The notes below the pieces were generated by a model, which was given only the letters and a program-made list of their open reading frames with translations, was not told the origin of the DNA and did no database searches. From Pseudaquidulcibacter sp964443435 (GTDB taxonomy: Bacteria; Pseudomonadota; Alphaproteobacteria; Caulobacterales; Aquidulcibacteraceae): a stretch of 64,000 bases of DNA. The stretch covers positions 1 to 64,000 of the forward strand of contig CAYUCW010000002.1 in assembly GCA_964443435.1 (NCBI GenBank), given 5' to 3'. A program made the position numbers and the translations under genes. How positions within the stretch are numbered: the first letter of the stretch is position 1; the number at the start of each line of letters is the position of its first letter. Below are positions 34,152 to 42,952 of the stretch, piece after piece.

Positions 34152-34511
34152 TTGAAGAAGCCATTTTCTTTCACTGCAATCCTCGGCTTAGGGTTTATTA
34201 TATTCTTTATTATAGGCTTTATTTATATGGCTTCAATAAAACAAAAAACCGATGTCGCCGCAGGGTTTGCCGCCAAGCAATTATGCACTTGTATTTATGT
34301 TGAATTAAAAGATGAAGGCATTTGCCTTAAAGATATTTCGCGCGAGCTTGGCCCTTTTAATGAAAATCTAAAAGTAACTTATTTTAGTGAGCGTGTAATA
34401 GTTGATATTCTTGGAAAATCCAAAGCCTCTGCGGAACTTGACCCTGGGCATGGCTGTAGTCTTCGTAACTATACGGGTCTTGTACCAAATGGTGTTGTAA
34501 TTCCTGAATAA
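34152..34511 (+). CDS. Small membrane-anchored protein with Cys motif
   Basis: A 119-residue protein of unknown function. A transmembrane helix (residues 8-27) is followed by AAKQLCTCIYVELKDEGICLKD (about 41-62, Cys45, Cys47, Cys58) and GHGCSLR (Cys102 region). The CxC...C pattern resembles the N-terminal segment found on some exported serine-hydrolase proteins of alphaproteobacteria, and the gene is divergent from one, but the link is speculative. The start is TTG at 34152, with AAAAGGTG about 10 bases before it. Confidence 0.6.
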   Translation: MKKPFSFTAILGLGFIIFFIIGFIYMASIKQKTDVAAGFAAKQLCTCIYVELKDEGICLKDISRELGPFNENLKVTYFSERVIVDILGKSKASAELDPGHGCSLRNYTGLVPNGVVIPE

Positions 34512-34558
34512 AAACAATAAAAGCAAAAAAATTAAAAAAAACCAGAATAGCGATTATT

Positions 34559-35734
34559 ATGACTAAAAAAGAAATCGAATTATCAATTGTAATGCCATGC
34601 CTTAATGAGGCGGAAACTTTAGAAATCTGCATTAAAAAATGCATGGGATTTATTGCACAAAATAATTTATCCGCAGAAGTTATTATTGCCGATAATGGCT
34701 CTACCGATGGTTCTCAGGAAATTGCGACAAGAAATGGCGCAAGAGTGGTAAATGTGCCAAGACGTGGTTATGGCGCGGCGCTTATTGGCGGCATCGAAGC
34801 GGCAAAAGGCAAATTTGTTGCTATGGGTGACGCGGACGATTCATATGACTTTACTTCGCTTATGCCTTTTATTGAAAAACTAAGGGCGGGCGCGGATTTA
34901 TGTATGGGCAATCGCTTTTTGGGCGGCATAGAGCCAGGGGCAATGCCACCACTTCATAAATATCTTGGTAATCCAGTTTTAAGTTTTATTGGTCGCCTGT
35001 TTTATAATATTCCAGTTGGTGATTTTCATTGCGGCCTAAGAGCGTTTAATCGTCAATCAATTCTTGGTCTTCATTTAAATACTACGGGTATGGAATTTGC
35101 TTCCGAAATGGTGGTAAAAGCCGCTTTGTTTGGTTTGAAAATGGAAGAAGCACCAACCACGCTTAAAAAAGATGGAAGATCGCGCCCACCGCATTTGCGT
35201 TCTTGGCGTGATGGCTGGCGTCATTTAAAATTCTTGCTTACTTTTGCCCCGAAATGGCTTTTCCTAATCCCAGGGATAATATTGCTTATGCTTGGACTTG
35301 GTGGTCTTTTATGGCTTATGCCAAGCAATGGTAAAATTGGCGGCGTTGAATTTGGCGTGCATACGCTTTTATATAGTTCGGCATTTATTCTTATGTCGGC
35401 GCAAGTCTTAAGCTTTGCCTATCTTGCAAGACTTTTTGGGGTGCGCGAGGAATTTTGGCGCGAAGGCAAAATACTTAATAAAATCCATAAGTTTTTTACT
35501 GTTGAAAATGGCTGTATTATTGGCGGCGTTTTAATACTTACAGGTATTATTCTTGCGGTGCGCGCGGTTAATCTTTGGGCATCTAATGCCTATGGCCCGA
35601 TTAATGATAGCCAATTAATGCGCCTTGCAATTCCGTCTATACTTGCATCTTGCCTTGGTCTTCAAAGCATTTTCACGGCCTTCTTCGCCGGTCTTTTATC
35701 ACAGCCGCGTCCTAATAAAATTTTGGGGAATTAA
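34559..35734 (+). CDS. Polyprenyl-phosphate-type family 2 glycosyltransferase
   Basis: A 391-residue GT2 protein of the DPM1-like group. SIVMPCLNEAETL starts the domain, IIADNGSTDGSQEIA follows, and the metal-binding MGDADDSYDF is at about residues 94-103. GDFHCGLRAF is the acceptor-side motif. Four C-terminal hydrophobic helices (from about 230) anchor it in the membrane. Such enzymes charge undecaprenyl phosphate with a sugar, which could feed an ArnT-like transferase such as that at 12863. AGCGATTATT precedes the ATG with no clear ribosome binding site. An assembly gap and an REP-like palindrome follow. Confidence 0.85.
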   Translation: MTKKEIELSIVMPCLNEAETLEICIKKCMGFIAQNNLSAEVIIADNGSTDGSQEIATRNGARVVNVPRRGYGAALIGGIEAAKGKFVAMGDADDSYDFTSLMPFIEKLRAGADLCMGNRFLGGIEPGAMPPLHKYLGNPVLSFIGRLFYNIPVGDFHCGLRAFNRQSILGLHLNTTGMEFASEMVVKAALFGLKMEEAPTTLKKDGRSRPPHLRSWRDGWRHLKFLLTFAPKWLFLIPGIILLMLGLGGLLWLMPSNGKIGGVEFGVHTLLYSSAFILMSAQVLSFAYLARLFGVREEFWREGKILNKIHKFFTVENGCIIGGVLILTGIILAVRAVNLWASNAYGPINDSQLMRLAIPSILASCLGLQSIFTAFFAGLLSQPRPNKILGN

Positions 35735-35747
35735 GGAGCACGATGAG

Positions 35748-35776
35748 GCCCGAAAAGTGGGAACCGGTTTTCGGAT
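35748..35776. repeat. REP-like palindrome truncated by a gap
   Basis: Seen directly: CCGAAAA and TTTTCGG flank GTGGGAACCGG. This resembles a palindrome common between genes in Rhizobiales genomes. The sequence runs straight into an N run, consistent with an assembly break at a dispersed repeat. Confidence 0.6.
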
Positions 35777-35876
35777 NNNNNNNNNNNNNNNNNNNNNNNN
35801 NNNNNNNNNNNNNNNNNNNNNNNNNNNNNNNNNNNNNNNNNNNNNNNNNNNNNNNNNNNNNNNNNNNNNNNNNNNN
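35777..35876. other. Assembly gap (100 N)
   Basis: A placeholder of 100 N follows the REP-like palindrome and ends 3 bases before the purK stop codon. The flanks share no overlap, so the missing length is unknown. Confidence 0.9.
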
Positions 35877-35879
35877 GAA

Positions 35880-36932
35880 CTATAATATTGTATAATGACC
35901 CATTTTGCGGCCAGATTTTACTTCGGTTTTGCCATAATCATGTAAATATAGGTTTGGGGTTTTTAATAATTCTTGGGAATTAAGAATTTCATCGCCAATA
36001 AGATTATACATCTTAATCTCGGGAACCGTTAAATCAGTATTTCCAAGCGGCAAACCGCAAATCGCGCGTATATGATTGGCAAATTGTGAGGTTTTTGTGC
36101 CTTCAATCGTCCAATGGCCAGAATTATGAACGCGCGGAGCGATTTCATTCACCACCATACCGTGCTTTGTAACGAATAATTCAACCGCCATAGTGCCAAT
36201 ATAATCAAGGGCATTTGCCAGAACCGCACCAATATTTTGCGCGTCTTTTATTTGATCATCATTAAGTGGTGCAGGGATTTGGCATTCACGCAATATGCCG
36301 CCTTTGTGAATATTTTGCGAATTAGGGAAAGAAGCAATTTCACCATTTAAACCGCGCGTGATAATTATTGAAGTTTCAAAAGAAAATTCAATAAAGCCTT
36401 CAAGTATAGCAGGTTCTTGATTTATAGATTCCCATGCGATTGCGGCTTCATCAAGGCTTTTGATTAAATATTGACCCTTGCCATCATAACCAAGTCTTCG
36501 GGTTTTTAAGATAGCAGGCGTGCCAGTTTCTTTTAGCGCGGTTTGTAAATCGCTAAGATTATTAATCTCAAAAAATGGAGCGGTCTTAAGACCAGAATTT
36601 TGAATGAATGTTTTTTCAATAATTCTATCTTGTGTTAATTCAAGTGCTTTGGGATTTGGATATAGTTTTGTATGATCTGCAATTATTTGCGTTGCGCTTG
36701 CGGGAACATTTTCAAATTCAAAGGTCACGACATCGCAATATTTTGCAAATTCAATAAGTGCAGCCTCATCATTATATTCGGCACAAAAATGTTTATCGGT
36801 TACTAAAGATGCGGGGCAATCTTTTAATGGTTCATAAATGGCAATTTTATAGCCAAGTGGAAATGCGGCCATAGCAAGCATTCTTGCAAGCTGACCACCG
36901 CCAATTATGCCAATTATTGAACCAGCTTTCAT
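35880..36932 (-). CDS. purK: 5-(carboxyamino)imidazole ribonucleotide synthase
   Basis: A 350-residue ATP-grasp enzyme of purine synthesis that makes N5-CAIR from AIR, bicarbonate and ATP. GIIGGGQLARMLAMAA opens the protein, ENVPASAT and the ATP-grasp segment ILKTRRLGYDGKGQ follow, and NEIAPRVHNSGHWT is the catalytic region. The end RKMGHYTI is at the usual place. It lies just beside an assembly gap, so the last codons should be checked. The start overlaps the purE stop by one base (TAATG). Confidence 0.95.
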   Translation of the reverse strand: MKAGSIIGIIGGGQLARMLAMAAFPLGYKIAIYEPLKDCPASLVTDKHFCAEYNDEAALIEFAKYCDVVTFEFENVPASATQIIADHTKLYPNPKALELTQDRIIEKTFIQNSGLKTAPFFEINNLSDLQTALKETGTPAILKTRRLGYDGKGQYLIKSLDEAAIAWESINQEPAILEGFIEFSFETSIIITRGLNGEIASFPNSQNIHKGGILRECQIPAPLNDDQIKDAQNIGAVLANALDYIGTMAVELFVTKHGMVVNEIAPRVHNSGHWTIEGTKTSQFANHIRAICGLPLGNTDLTVPEIKMYNLIGDEILNSQELLKTPNLYLHDYGKTEVKSGRKMGHYTIL

Positions 36933-37417
36933 TAATATGGGCTATCCGCAACTGCATTTGTTTGGGCACTGCGCCATGCTTCAAGCCTTAAGGATAATTC
37001 ATCATCAGTAGTCGCAAGAACCGCCGCCGCCAAAAGTGCGGCATTTGCCGCACCAGCTTTACCAATCGCCAAGGTTCCTACTGGAATTCCTTTTGGCATT
37101 TGGACAATTGAAAGCAATGAATCTTCACCCGATAAAGCTTTGGACTGTACAGGGACACCAAAAACCGGAAGGCTTGTAAGGCTGGCCGTCATACCTGGAA
37201 GATGCGCCGCACCACCCGCGCCAGCGATAATGATTCTTAGGCCGCGTGATTTTGCGGTTTTGGCATATTCATACATTCTCTCAGGGGTTCTGTGAGCGGA
37301 AACAACTTTGGCTTCGTATGGAACCTTAAGCTCATCAAGAATATTAGCAGCCTCAATCATGGTATCCCAATCGGAAGTAGATCCCATGATAATGCCTATA
37401 ATCGGGTTATTTGTCAT
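36932..37417 (-). CDS. purE: 5-(carboxyamino)imidazole ribonucleotide mutase
   Basis: A 161-residue class I PurE that converts N5-CAIR to CAIR. IIMGSTSDWDTM, VVSAHRTPERMYEYA (with the catalytic His), IAGAGGAAHLPGM and PVQSKALSGEDSLLSIVQMP (split over normal spacing) are all intact. It overlaps purK by one base, forming a purEK operon. purH is 30 kb away. Confidence 0.97.
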   Translation of the reverse strand: MTNNPIIGIIMGSTSDWDTMIEAANILDELKVPYEAKVVSAHRTPERMYEYAKTAKSRGLRIIIAGAGGAAHLPGMTASLTSLPVFGVPVQSKALSGEDSLLSIVQMPKGIPVGTLAIGKAGAANAALLAAAVLATTDDELSLRLEAWRSAQTNAVADSPY

Positions 37418-37552
37418 ATGTGTGCCCTTAAAAAGCTTCTAATACATAATTGTTTGAAAAATGCAAAAGATTTTTACCTACAGTGCTTGGCAATAAACTA
37501 TTAATAATAATATTTCATATTTAATTAGTAAATAAATATGGTATAATGCGTA

Positions 37553-38317
37553 ATGGCTTTTGATTATAACTCATCACCTTTAATAAGAAATTCCCTTAAA
37601 AAAGCGGAAGAGCGGAGAAATATACCAATTATTCCCAAACCAAGCTCGGTTGAAAATAATATTGCCCCTGTAAAACCTATTGCCAAGCCAGAAGATAGTT
37701 TGAATTTTCACGGCATTCCAAAATCGGAAATGACGCCAATGGTCAAAGCGGCATTTGATAGCATGATGGAAGAAGTTAAGCATTTACGGAATGAGCGTGT
37801 GCGACTTATGGATGCTTTGCGTAAAGCGGAAGGTCTTGCTGATACTGATGCACTCACAAATACTTATAATCGCCGCGCGTTTGAACGTGAAATGGGACGC
37901 GTTATAAGCTTTGGTCAAAGATACGATATTCCATCAAGTCTTTTATTTTTTGACCTTGATGGCTTTAAAAAAATTAATGATACTTATGGGCATAATGCCG
38001 GGGATATTGTTCTTATAAATGTTGCAGCGGTTTTAAAAGAAAATGTACGTGAATCGGATCTTGTTGGCCGAATTGGCGGCGATGAATTTGTAGTTTTGCT
38101 TGCCAAGGCCGATGGCAAAGAAGCGCAAATTAAAGGGCAAAACTTATTGGCACAAATAAAAGCTTTGCGGATTAGTTTTGAAGACACCTATCTTACAATT
38201 GGCGCAACCCTTGGGATTCATGATGTTTTGAAAACGGATAGTGTTGAATCTGCGCTAAATCGCGCCGATGAGCTTATGTATTCAAATAAGCTTAGTTCAA
38301 AAATATTATCGCTTTAA
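37553..38317 (+). CDS. GGDEF domain protein (probable diguanylate cyclase)
   Basis: A 254-residue protein with a Pro-rich, disordered N-terminus (1-60), a short helical region (about 66-100) and a GGDEF domain (about 102-254). The active loop is an intact GGDEF (GRIGGDEFVVLL) and the RxxD inhibitory site, RESD, lies exactly five residues before it, so feedback control by cyclic di-GMP is expected. LFFDLDGFKKINDTYGH supplies the metal-binding Asp. No sensor domain or EAL domain is present. A helix before the domain could pair with a partner. It is divergent from purEK. Confidence 0.92.
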   Translation: MAFDYNSSPLIRNSLKKAEERRNIPIIPKPSSVENNIAPVKPIAKPEDSLNFHGIPKSEMTPMVKAAFDSMMEEVKHLRNERVRLMDALRKAEGLADTDALTNTYNRRAFEREMGRVISFGQRYDIPSSLLFFDLDGFKKINDTYGHNAGDIVLINVAAVLKENVRESDLVGRIGGDEFVVLLAKADGKEAQIKGQNLLAQIKALRISFEDTYLTIGATLGIHDVLKTDSVESALNRADELMYSNKLSSKILSL

Positions 38318-38548
38318 TTAAGCGATAATATCAGGGCGTAATTGCCCCTCATAAAATTTAATTTTATCTTTAAGCTGTAGTTTTTGGCGCTTTAAGCGGC
38401 CAAGTGTGATTTGATCATTTGGGTTTGTGGCTTGGATTTCTTCAATTGCGACATCAAGTGCCCTATGCTCTTCACGCAAAGCATATAATTGTTTTCTGAT
38501 TTCTAAATCACCAACTTCTTCAGCCGGTGGCTTCCAATCTTCACTCAT
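38318..38548 (-). CDS. YdcH family protein (DUF465)
   Basis: A 76-residue coiled-coil protein. EIRKQLYALREEHRALDVAIEE and ITLGRLKRQKLQLKDKIKFYE (each about 20 residues, within 21-65) are the DUF465 pattern of short, cytosolic alphaproteobacterial proteins of unknown function. Its stop abuts that of the GGDEF gene. ubiX lies upstream on the same strand. Confidence 0.85.
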   Translation of the reverse strand: MSEDWKPPAEEVGDLEIRKQLYALREEHRALDVAIEEIQATNPNDQITLGRLKRQKLQLKDKIKFYEGQLRPDIIA

Positions 38549-38594
38549 CTAATCACCCTTGTTTTTATATTATACTGATTTGATACTAAAAGTT

Positions 38595-39029
38595 TTAATT
38601 TTTTTCACCCCATCTGCGTAAAATTTTAACTTCATANNNNNNNNNNNNNNNNNNNNNNNNNNNNNNNNNNNNNNNNNNNNNNNNNNNNNNNNNNNNNNNN
38701 NNNNNNNNNNNNNNNNNNNNNNNNNNNNNNNNNNNNATGCCGCTTGCAATTTCCGACATTGTTTTAACCGAGCATGGCGCAATAATCATGCCCTTGGTTT
38801 TAAATGATCCAGAAGCAATGTTCGCACCAATATCGCCAAGCTTATGATGAACGGATGCTTTGGCAATTATATTTTTAGTTGGCCCAAGGCCTTCATTTTC
38901 AATAGTAAGCTCCGCAGCTTTTGAAATAATTAAATGGGTTTCAATTCCTAATTCATTTAAAAATTCTAAGGCTCTTACGCCATAAATTGCACCCGAAGCG
39001 CCAGAAATGCCAATTATTATTCTATCCAT
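38595..39029 (-). CDS. ubiX: Flavin prenyltransferase UbiX, interrupted by an assembly gap
   Basis: UbiX makes prenylated FMN for the UbiD decarboxylase of ubiquinone synthesis. The N-terminal ISGASGAIYGVRALEFL and KTKGMIIAPCSVKTMSEIASG (about residues 77-97, with the FMN-binding Ser and Cys) are visible. A 100-N run (38637-38736) then replaces the middle; the C-terminal VKILRRWGE fits the normal end. UbiX is about 190 residues, so roughly 70-85 residues are probably missing; the gap length is not real. The visible frame across the N run is accidental. Confidence 0.85.
   Translation of the reverse strand: MDRIIIGISGASGAIYGVRALEFLNELGIETHLIISKAAELTIENEGLGPTKNIIAKASVHHKLGDIGANIASGSFKTKGMIIAPCSVKTMSEIASGXXXXXXXXXXXXXXXXXXXXXXXXXXXXXXXXXXYEVKILRRWGEKN
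38637..38736. other. Assembly gap (100 N) inside ubiX
   Basis: The flanks have no shared sequence, unlike the nrdA gap. By comparison with normal UbiX length the missing stretch is probably 200-260 bases. Confidence 0.85.
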
Positions 39030-39097
39030 AGATTATTATACATTCAATTAAAATTAAAAACAATTATACGCTTAGAATAAGATTTTGGTCATAAAAA

Positions 39098-39120
39098 AAG
39101 CCGTCCACAATGGACGGCTT
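39098..39120 (-). terminator. Terminator of the first TorF gene
   Basis: A perfect 10-bp stem AAGCCGTCCA/TGGACGGCTT with a 3-base loop is followed on the minus strand by seven T residues. Confidence 0.9.
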
Positions 39121-39140
39121 AATTCTATATATATTTAAAA

Positions 39141-39827
39141 TTAGAAAGTTTTCTTTAAAGCTAAATAGCCACGAGCGTCTGAAATATCTGAATTATCAAC
39201 ATCAGTATTTGTATAACCAAGCTCTAGGCCCCAACCTTTATCAGCAGTAGCAGTGATAGCAGCTTTGTAATTATTATAATCTGAACTTCCAAAATCATAA
39301 TTGCCATAAGCACCAGTTACACCTAATGCGAATGGGCCGATTTTTGCGCCAGGAATTGGTGCAGAAACCGCGATCTCAGTATAAAGAGTGTCCATCGGTG
39401 TATATTTTGTAAAATCTGGTGAGTAGTAAACAGAACCAGTAACGGCAATACCATTAGCCGCAGTATAAGTAGCCGCACCTTTATATTCTAGGAAGTTTGC
39501 ATCGTCTTCGCTAGGGTAAGCATAATAAATTACGCCAAGATCAAAAGATAATGGGCCGTATGCTTTTTTAAATCCGCCATAAAGGTCAACTTCAACGCTT
39601 GCATCGCTACCAAAATCAACATTTGAAGCCCAAGTACCTACGTACCAATTGCTTGAAGCAACATCAAGACCAGCAGAAAAGCCAGGCTTGCTATCAGTTT
39701 GCGAAACGCCGCGCCAAACATAATCAGAAGTAACAGCAACGTTTGCACTTGTTGTAACTTCTTGTGCAGATGCAGCAAGAGGAGCAATTACTAAAGCCGA
39801 AGCCAATAATAGTGATTTGAATTTCAT
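39141..39827 (-). CDS. TorF family outer-membrane protein, paralogue 1
   Basis: A 228-residue exported beta-barrel protein (Gcw_chp/TorF family). The signal peptide ends after residue 21 (AASA). The mature protein has the family start VTSDYVWRGVSQTDSKPGFSAG and alternating beta-strands up to a C-terminal aromatic residue (KKTF) suited to insertion by BAM. Substrate is unknown; the family is described as putative porins. AAGGGAAAT precedes the ATG. It is closely related to the next gene and has its own terminator, so each is probably transcribed alone or with low read-through. Confidence 0.88.
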   Translation of the reverse strand: MKFKSLLLASALVIAPLAASAQEVTTSANVAVTSDYVWRGVSQTDSKPGFSAGLDVASSNWYVGTWASNVDFGSDASVEVDLYGGFKKAYGPLSFDLGVIYYAYPSEDDANFLEYKGAATYTAANGIAVTGSVYYSPDFTKYTPMDTLYTEIAVSAPIPGAKIGPFALGVTGAYGNYDFGSSDYNNYKAAITATADKGWGLELGYTNTDVDNSDISDARGYLALKKTF

Positions 39828-40031
39828 TCTAATTTCCCTTAAAAAAGTATTCGTTTATAAGTCATTAAAACGAATCCAGAGCCGTGTTGTAACAATTATT
39901 AGTAAATAATACTATAACAATTATGTCACACAGCTTAATTGTGTTTCACTAAAAGCCAATAAAGAATGCAGATTAAAAATTTATATATTATTTCTTGTAG
40001 AAATTTTATGCAAATTGCGCCAAAAACTAAA

Positions 40032-40056
40032 AAGCCGCCTAATATTTAGGCGGCTT
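40032..40056 (-). terminator. Terminator of the second TorF gene
   Basis: A perfect 10-bp stem AAGCCGCCTA/TAGGCGGCTT with a 5-base loop and a T-rich tail on the minus strand. Confidence 0.9.
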
Positions 40057-40078
40057 CTTTAATCTAATTTCTATAAAA

Positions 40079-40774
40079 TTAGAATGATTTTTTCAAAGTT
40101 ACATATGCAGATGGATCTACATATTTATAACCAGTGCCTGCAGCAGCTTTTTTAATGTTAGTGTCAGTAAAACCAACTTCTAAAGCTAAGCCTTTTTCAG
40201 TTGCGCCAGTGATAGCAAGTTTATAATTGTCATATTTAGCAGCACCACGACCAGCTAAAGATGATTGAGTTCCAAATGCACCAGTTGCAGAAAGAGCAAA
40301 TGGACCAATTTTAAGATCGCCTAAAGGAGCAGTAGCACCAAGTTCGATATAGTTAGTGCCAAGATCTTCTGAATAATAGTCAGTTAAAGATAAACCAACT
40401 TTACCAACAGAAATAGAAGCACCAGCTTTATATTCTACGAAATTGTTAGCAGTAGCGTTAGGGTATAAATATGAAATTAAACCAAGGTCAAAAGTCACAG
40501 CACCTACAACTGGCTTCCAACCAGCATAAAGATCTAATTCAGAATTAGCGCCACCGAAGTCAACAGTAGAAGCCCAAGCACCAGCATAAAGTGTACCAGA
40601 TGTTAAATCTGCACCACCAAATACAGCAGGTTTAGTGTCAGATTGTGAAACGCCGCGCCAGATATAGTCAGAAGTCGCGCCAATATTATAAGCTACGCTA
40701 GTTTCGCCAGCAAAAGACGCAGAAGGAGCAGCAATTGCTAAAGCAGCTACAGAAGCGATGATTAAAGATTTCAT
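40079..40774 (-). CDS. TorF family outer-membrane protein, paralogue 2
   Basis: A 231-residue paralogue of the preceding TorF protein. The signal peptide is at 1-22 (ends SFAG). The motif ATSDYIWRGVSQSDTKPAVFGG is shared, and LDLYAGWKP, YPNATANNFVEYK and the C-terminal KKSF align with the first copy. It also should form an outer-membrane beta-barrel. The codon use is even, rich in Ala GCA and GCW codons, as in highly expressed genes. It stands 250 bases upstream of paralogue 1, with its own terminator; a tandem duplication is likely. The adjacent upstream 250 bases (to 41023) contain no gene and presumably its promoter. Confidence 0.88.
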   Translation of the reverse strand: MKSLIIASVAALAIAAPSASFAGETSVAYNIGATSDYIWRGVSQSDTKPAVFGGADLTSGTLYAGAWASTVDFGGANSELDLYAGWKPVVGAVTFDLGLISYLYPNATANNFVEYKAGASISVGKVGLSLTDYYSEDLGTNYIELGATAPLGDLKIGPFALSATGAFGTQSSLAGRGAAKYDNYKLAITGATEKGLALEVGFTDTNIKKAAAGTGYKYVDPSAYVTLKKSF

Positions 40775-41023
40775 TTATTAGTTCCCCTAATATTTATTAA
40801 ACCAATGTTAAATGCAAAAGCTTTTGATAATTCAAAAGTCACTTAGTCAAAGCTTATACTTTCACATAACAAGGCCTTAATAGAAGCTTTTATATTGCAC
40901 CTGCAAATTAAAAACGCATTTTTAGAGCAAAATAGGTCACAAAAACATAAAATTTATGCAAATATGTCACAATTGGTTAATTTTTGTGCTGCAAAGCAAA
41001 ATATGATTATAGATTTATTAACC

Positions 41024-41932
41024 TTAATGTTTCCATCTTGCAAAAATTGCGGTAGGAAGAAATCTATTATTTTCTTTTTCAAAAAGCGCCATTTCACCTG
41101 CTTCAATCGTGCCGTGTGAGCTTTCGAAAATATTATTAAAGACATTTTCAATAGCTACATACGAAAGTCTTACCGCATAAACAGTTGCCACCATGAAAAT
41201 TGCATTCTCACTTAATAGAGTTTGACAAAGCCTCATAAGCTCATACATATTCTCTTCAAGTTTAAAAACTTCACCATTTGGGCCGCGACCATGTTTCGGT
41301 GGATCTAATATAATGCCTTCATATTTATTCCCGCGTTTTATCTCACGTTCAACATATTTAATAGCGTCTTCAACTATCCATCTTATTTTGGCATCATCAA
41401 GCCCTGCAAGGTTTTGATTTTCACGGGCATAAGTTACAGCTTTTTTGGAGGCATCAACATGCGTTACCTCGGCGCCCGCACTTGCGCACACTAATGAAGC
41501 AAGGCCGGTATAGCCAAAAAGATTAAGTACTTTTGGCGGGGCCTTATTTTTTTTGACATAATCTTTGCAAAGATCTTTGCACCATGACCAATGCACTGAT
41601 TGCTCTGGAAAGACTCCTAAATGACGGAAAGGGGTGCAACGCGCATAGAATTTGATACCATTCCATTCCATAGGCCATTGTTCTTTAACATTATTGCGAA
41701 ATTGCCAGCGACCAAGTTCTTCTCCGTCTTTGCCGCTAAAGCTTGCATCAGCTTTCCAGTTTTCAATCGGGGTTTTGGGTTTATGATAGGCCTGAGAGTC
41801 TGGTCTTATAAATTTATATTGACCGAATTTTTCAAGTTTATAACCGTCCCCTGAATCTAATAGCTCATAATCTTGCCAATCATCGGCAATTAATAGGGGA
41901 TAGTTTTTCTTGCTTGGCTTATTACTCATCAT
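41024..41932 (-). CDS. Class I SAM-dependent methyltransferase (RlmI/RlmK-like)
   Basis: A 302-residue methyltransferase resembling 23S rRNA cytosine methyltransferases. The SAM motif I is NLFGYTGLASLVCASAGA, then VTHVDASKKAVTYARENQ and the catalytic LDPPKHGRGPNGEVF. The N-terminal 100 residues form the usual small beta domain in place of a PUA domain. The target base is inferred, not known. The first two codons are both Met; the first is used. It is 20 bases downstream of a TrmH-like gene, so two RNA methyltransferases share an operon. Confidence 0.87.
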   Translation of the reverse strand: MMSNKPSKKNYPLLIADDWQDYELLDSGDGYKLEKFGQYKFIRPDSQAYHKPKTPIENWKADASFSGKDGEELGRWQFRNNVKEQWPMEWNGIKFYARCTPFRHLGVFPEQSVHWSWCKDLCKDYVKKNKAPPKVLNLFGYTGLASLVCASAGAEVTHVDASKKAVTYARENQNLAGLDDAKIRWIVEDAIKYVEREIKRGNKYEGIILDPPKHGRGPNGEVFKLEENMYELMRLCQTLLSENAIFMVATVYAVRLSYVAIENVFNNIFESSHGTIEAGEMALFEKENNRFLPTAIFARWKH

Positions 41933-41952
41933 TTACTCTTTTATTTAAAATC

Positions 41953-42765
41953 TTATTTTGCAAAATCGCGCTGTCGCCAAATTTCATATAAACAAACGCC
42001 AGTAGCAATCGCAAGATTAAGACTATCGGCGCGGCCCGTCATAGGAAGTTTCACAAGGCCATCGCAAAAGCTTGCTAAATCATCATCTATTCCTGATTGC
42101 TCATTTCCCATTAAAAGAATGGTTTTTGAACCAAATTCGGTTTTAGTGTGTAAATCTGAACCTTTTAAAGATGTGCCAATAAGATTAAAACTCGTGCCCT
42201 GTTTCCATTTTTTAAATTCTTCTATACTTGCTTTGGCAATTTTAACCGAAAAACTTGAACCCATGCCCGCGCGAATTGCCTCAACCGAAAAAGGGTCACA
42301 GCTTTCTTCAAGAAGTATAATGCCTTTGCCGCCAACACTATCGAGTGTGCGGATAATTGTTCCAAGATTACCTGGGTCTTTTGGCCTTTCAAGTGCGATT
42401 ATAAGATTAAGGTCATTAAAATCAGAAAGTTTAGATATTTCTTGTTTAAAAACACCTACGACTGATTGCGCATTATCTCTATGGGTTATGCCTTCAAGAA
42501 TTTTATCATTAACACGGCAAATGCGGGCATTTTGCGTAATCCCAAGTTCGATAATTTCTTTGACATGGGGACGATTTTCAACATTATTACTAAATAATAA
42601 AGCTTCAAGCTTCCAACCAAGAACAAGGCCTTCCATTACATGGCGTGCGCCTTCAGCTCTGAAAAGGCCATGTTCAACTCTTTCTTTTTTTCTATCTAAA
42701 GCGCGTACTAATTTAACCAAATTATTCTGCGGACTTGTAATATCTAATATAAAATTATCACTCAT
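41953..42765 (-). CDS. TrmH/SpoU family RNA 2'-O-methyltransferase
   Basis: About 270 residues. The SPOUT knot is in the C-terminal part: ALERPKDPGNLGTIIRTLDS (motif 1), LLMGNEQSGI (motif 2) and LPMTGRADSLNLAIATGV (motif 3) with the conserved Asn and Arg. The N-terminal substrate domain has SPQNNLVKLVRALDRKK. The specific rRNA or tRNA target is unknown. The ATG at 42765 is preferred over one 13 codons upstream because the first 13 residues lack family support. It precedes the RlmI-like gene. Confidence 0.9.
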   Translation of the reverse strand: MSDNFILDITSPQNNLVKLVRALDRKKERVEHGLFRAEGARHVMEGLVLGWKLEALLFSNNVENRPHVKEIIELGITQNARICRVNDKILEGITHRDNAQSVVGVFKQEISKLSDFNDLNLIIALERPKDPGNLGTIIRTLDSVGGKGIILLEESCDPFSVEAIRAGMGSSFSVKIAKASIEEFKKWKQGTSFNLIGTSLKGSDLHTKTEFGSKTILLMGNEQSGIDDDLASFCDGLVKLPMTGRADSLNLAIATGVCLYEIWRQRDFAK

Positions 42766-42952
42766 ATTTCTTTGTAACAATAAAAGCATAGAAAAATAAG
42801 CCATCTAATGATAGAATTACTGAAAAATTCTTCACCGATTTGGCGAAAACACTTGTCAAACCGCTATAAAGACTAATTATATAGTTTAAATTTATCAGAA
42901 TACTTATTTCAATGCATATATTGAAGTATAATAATAAAGAAGGTGGCAGAAA

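Noticed and set aside
42119..42799. Open frame of 226 codons on the plus strand
   Set aside because: It is antisense to the trmH-like gene, whose motifs are intact.
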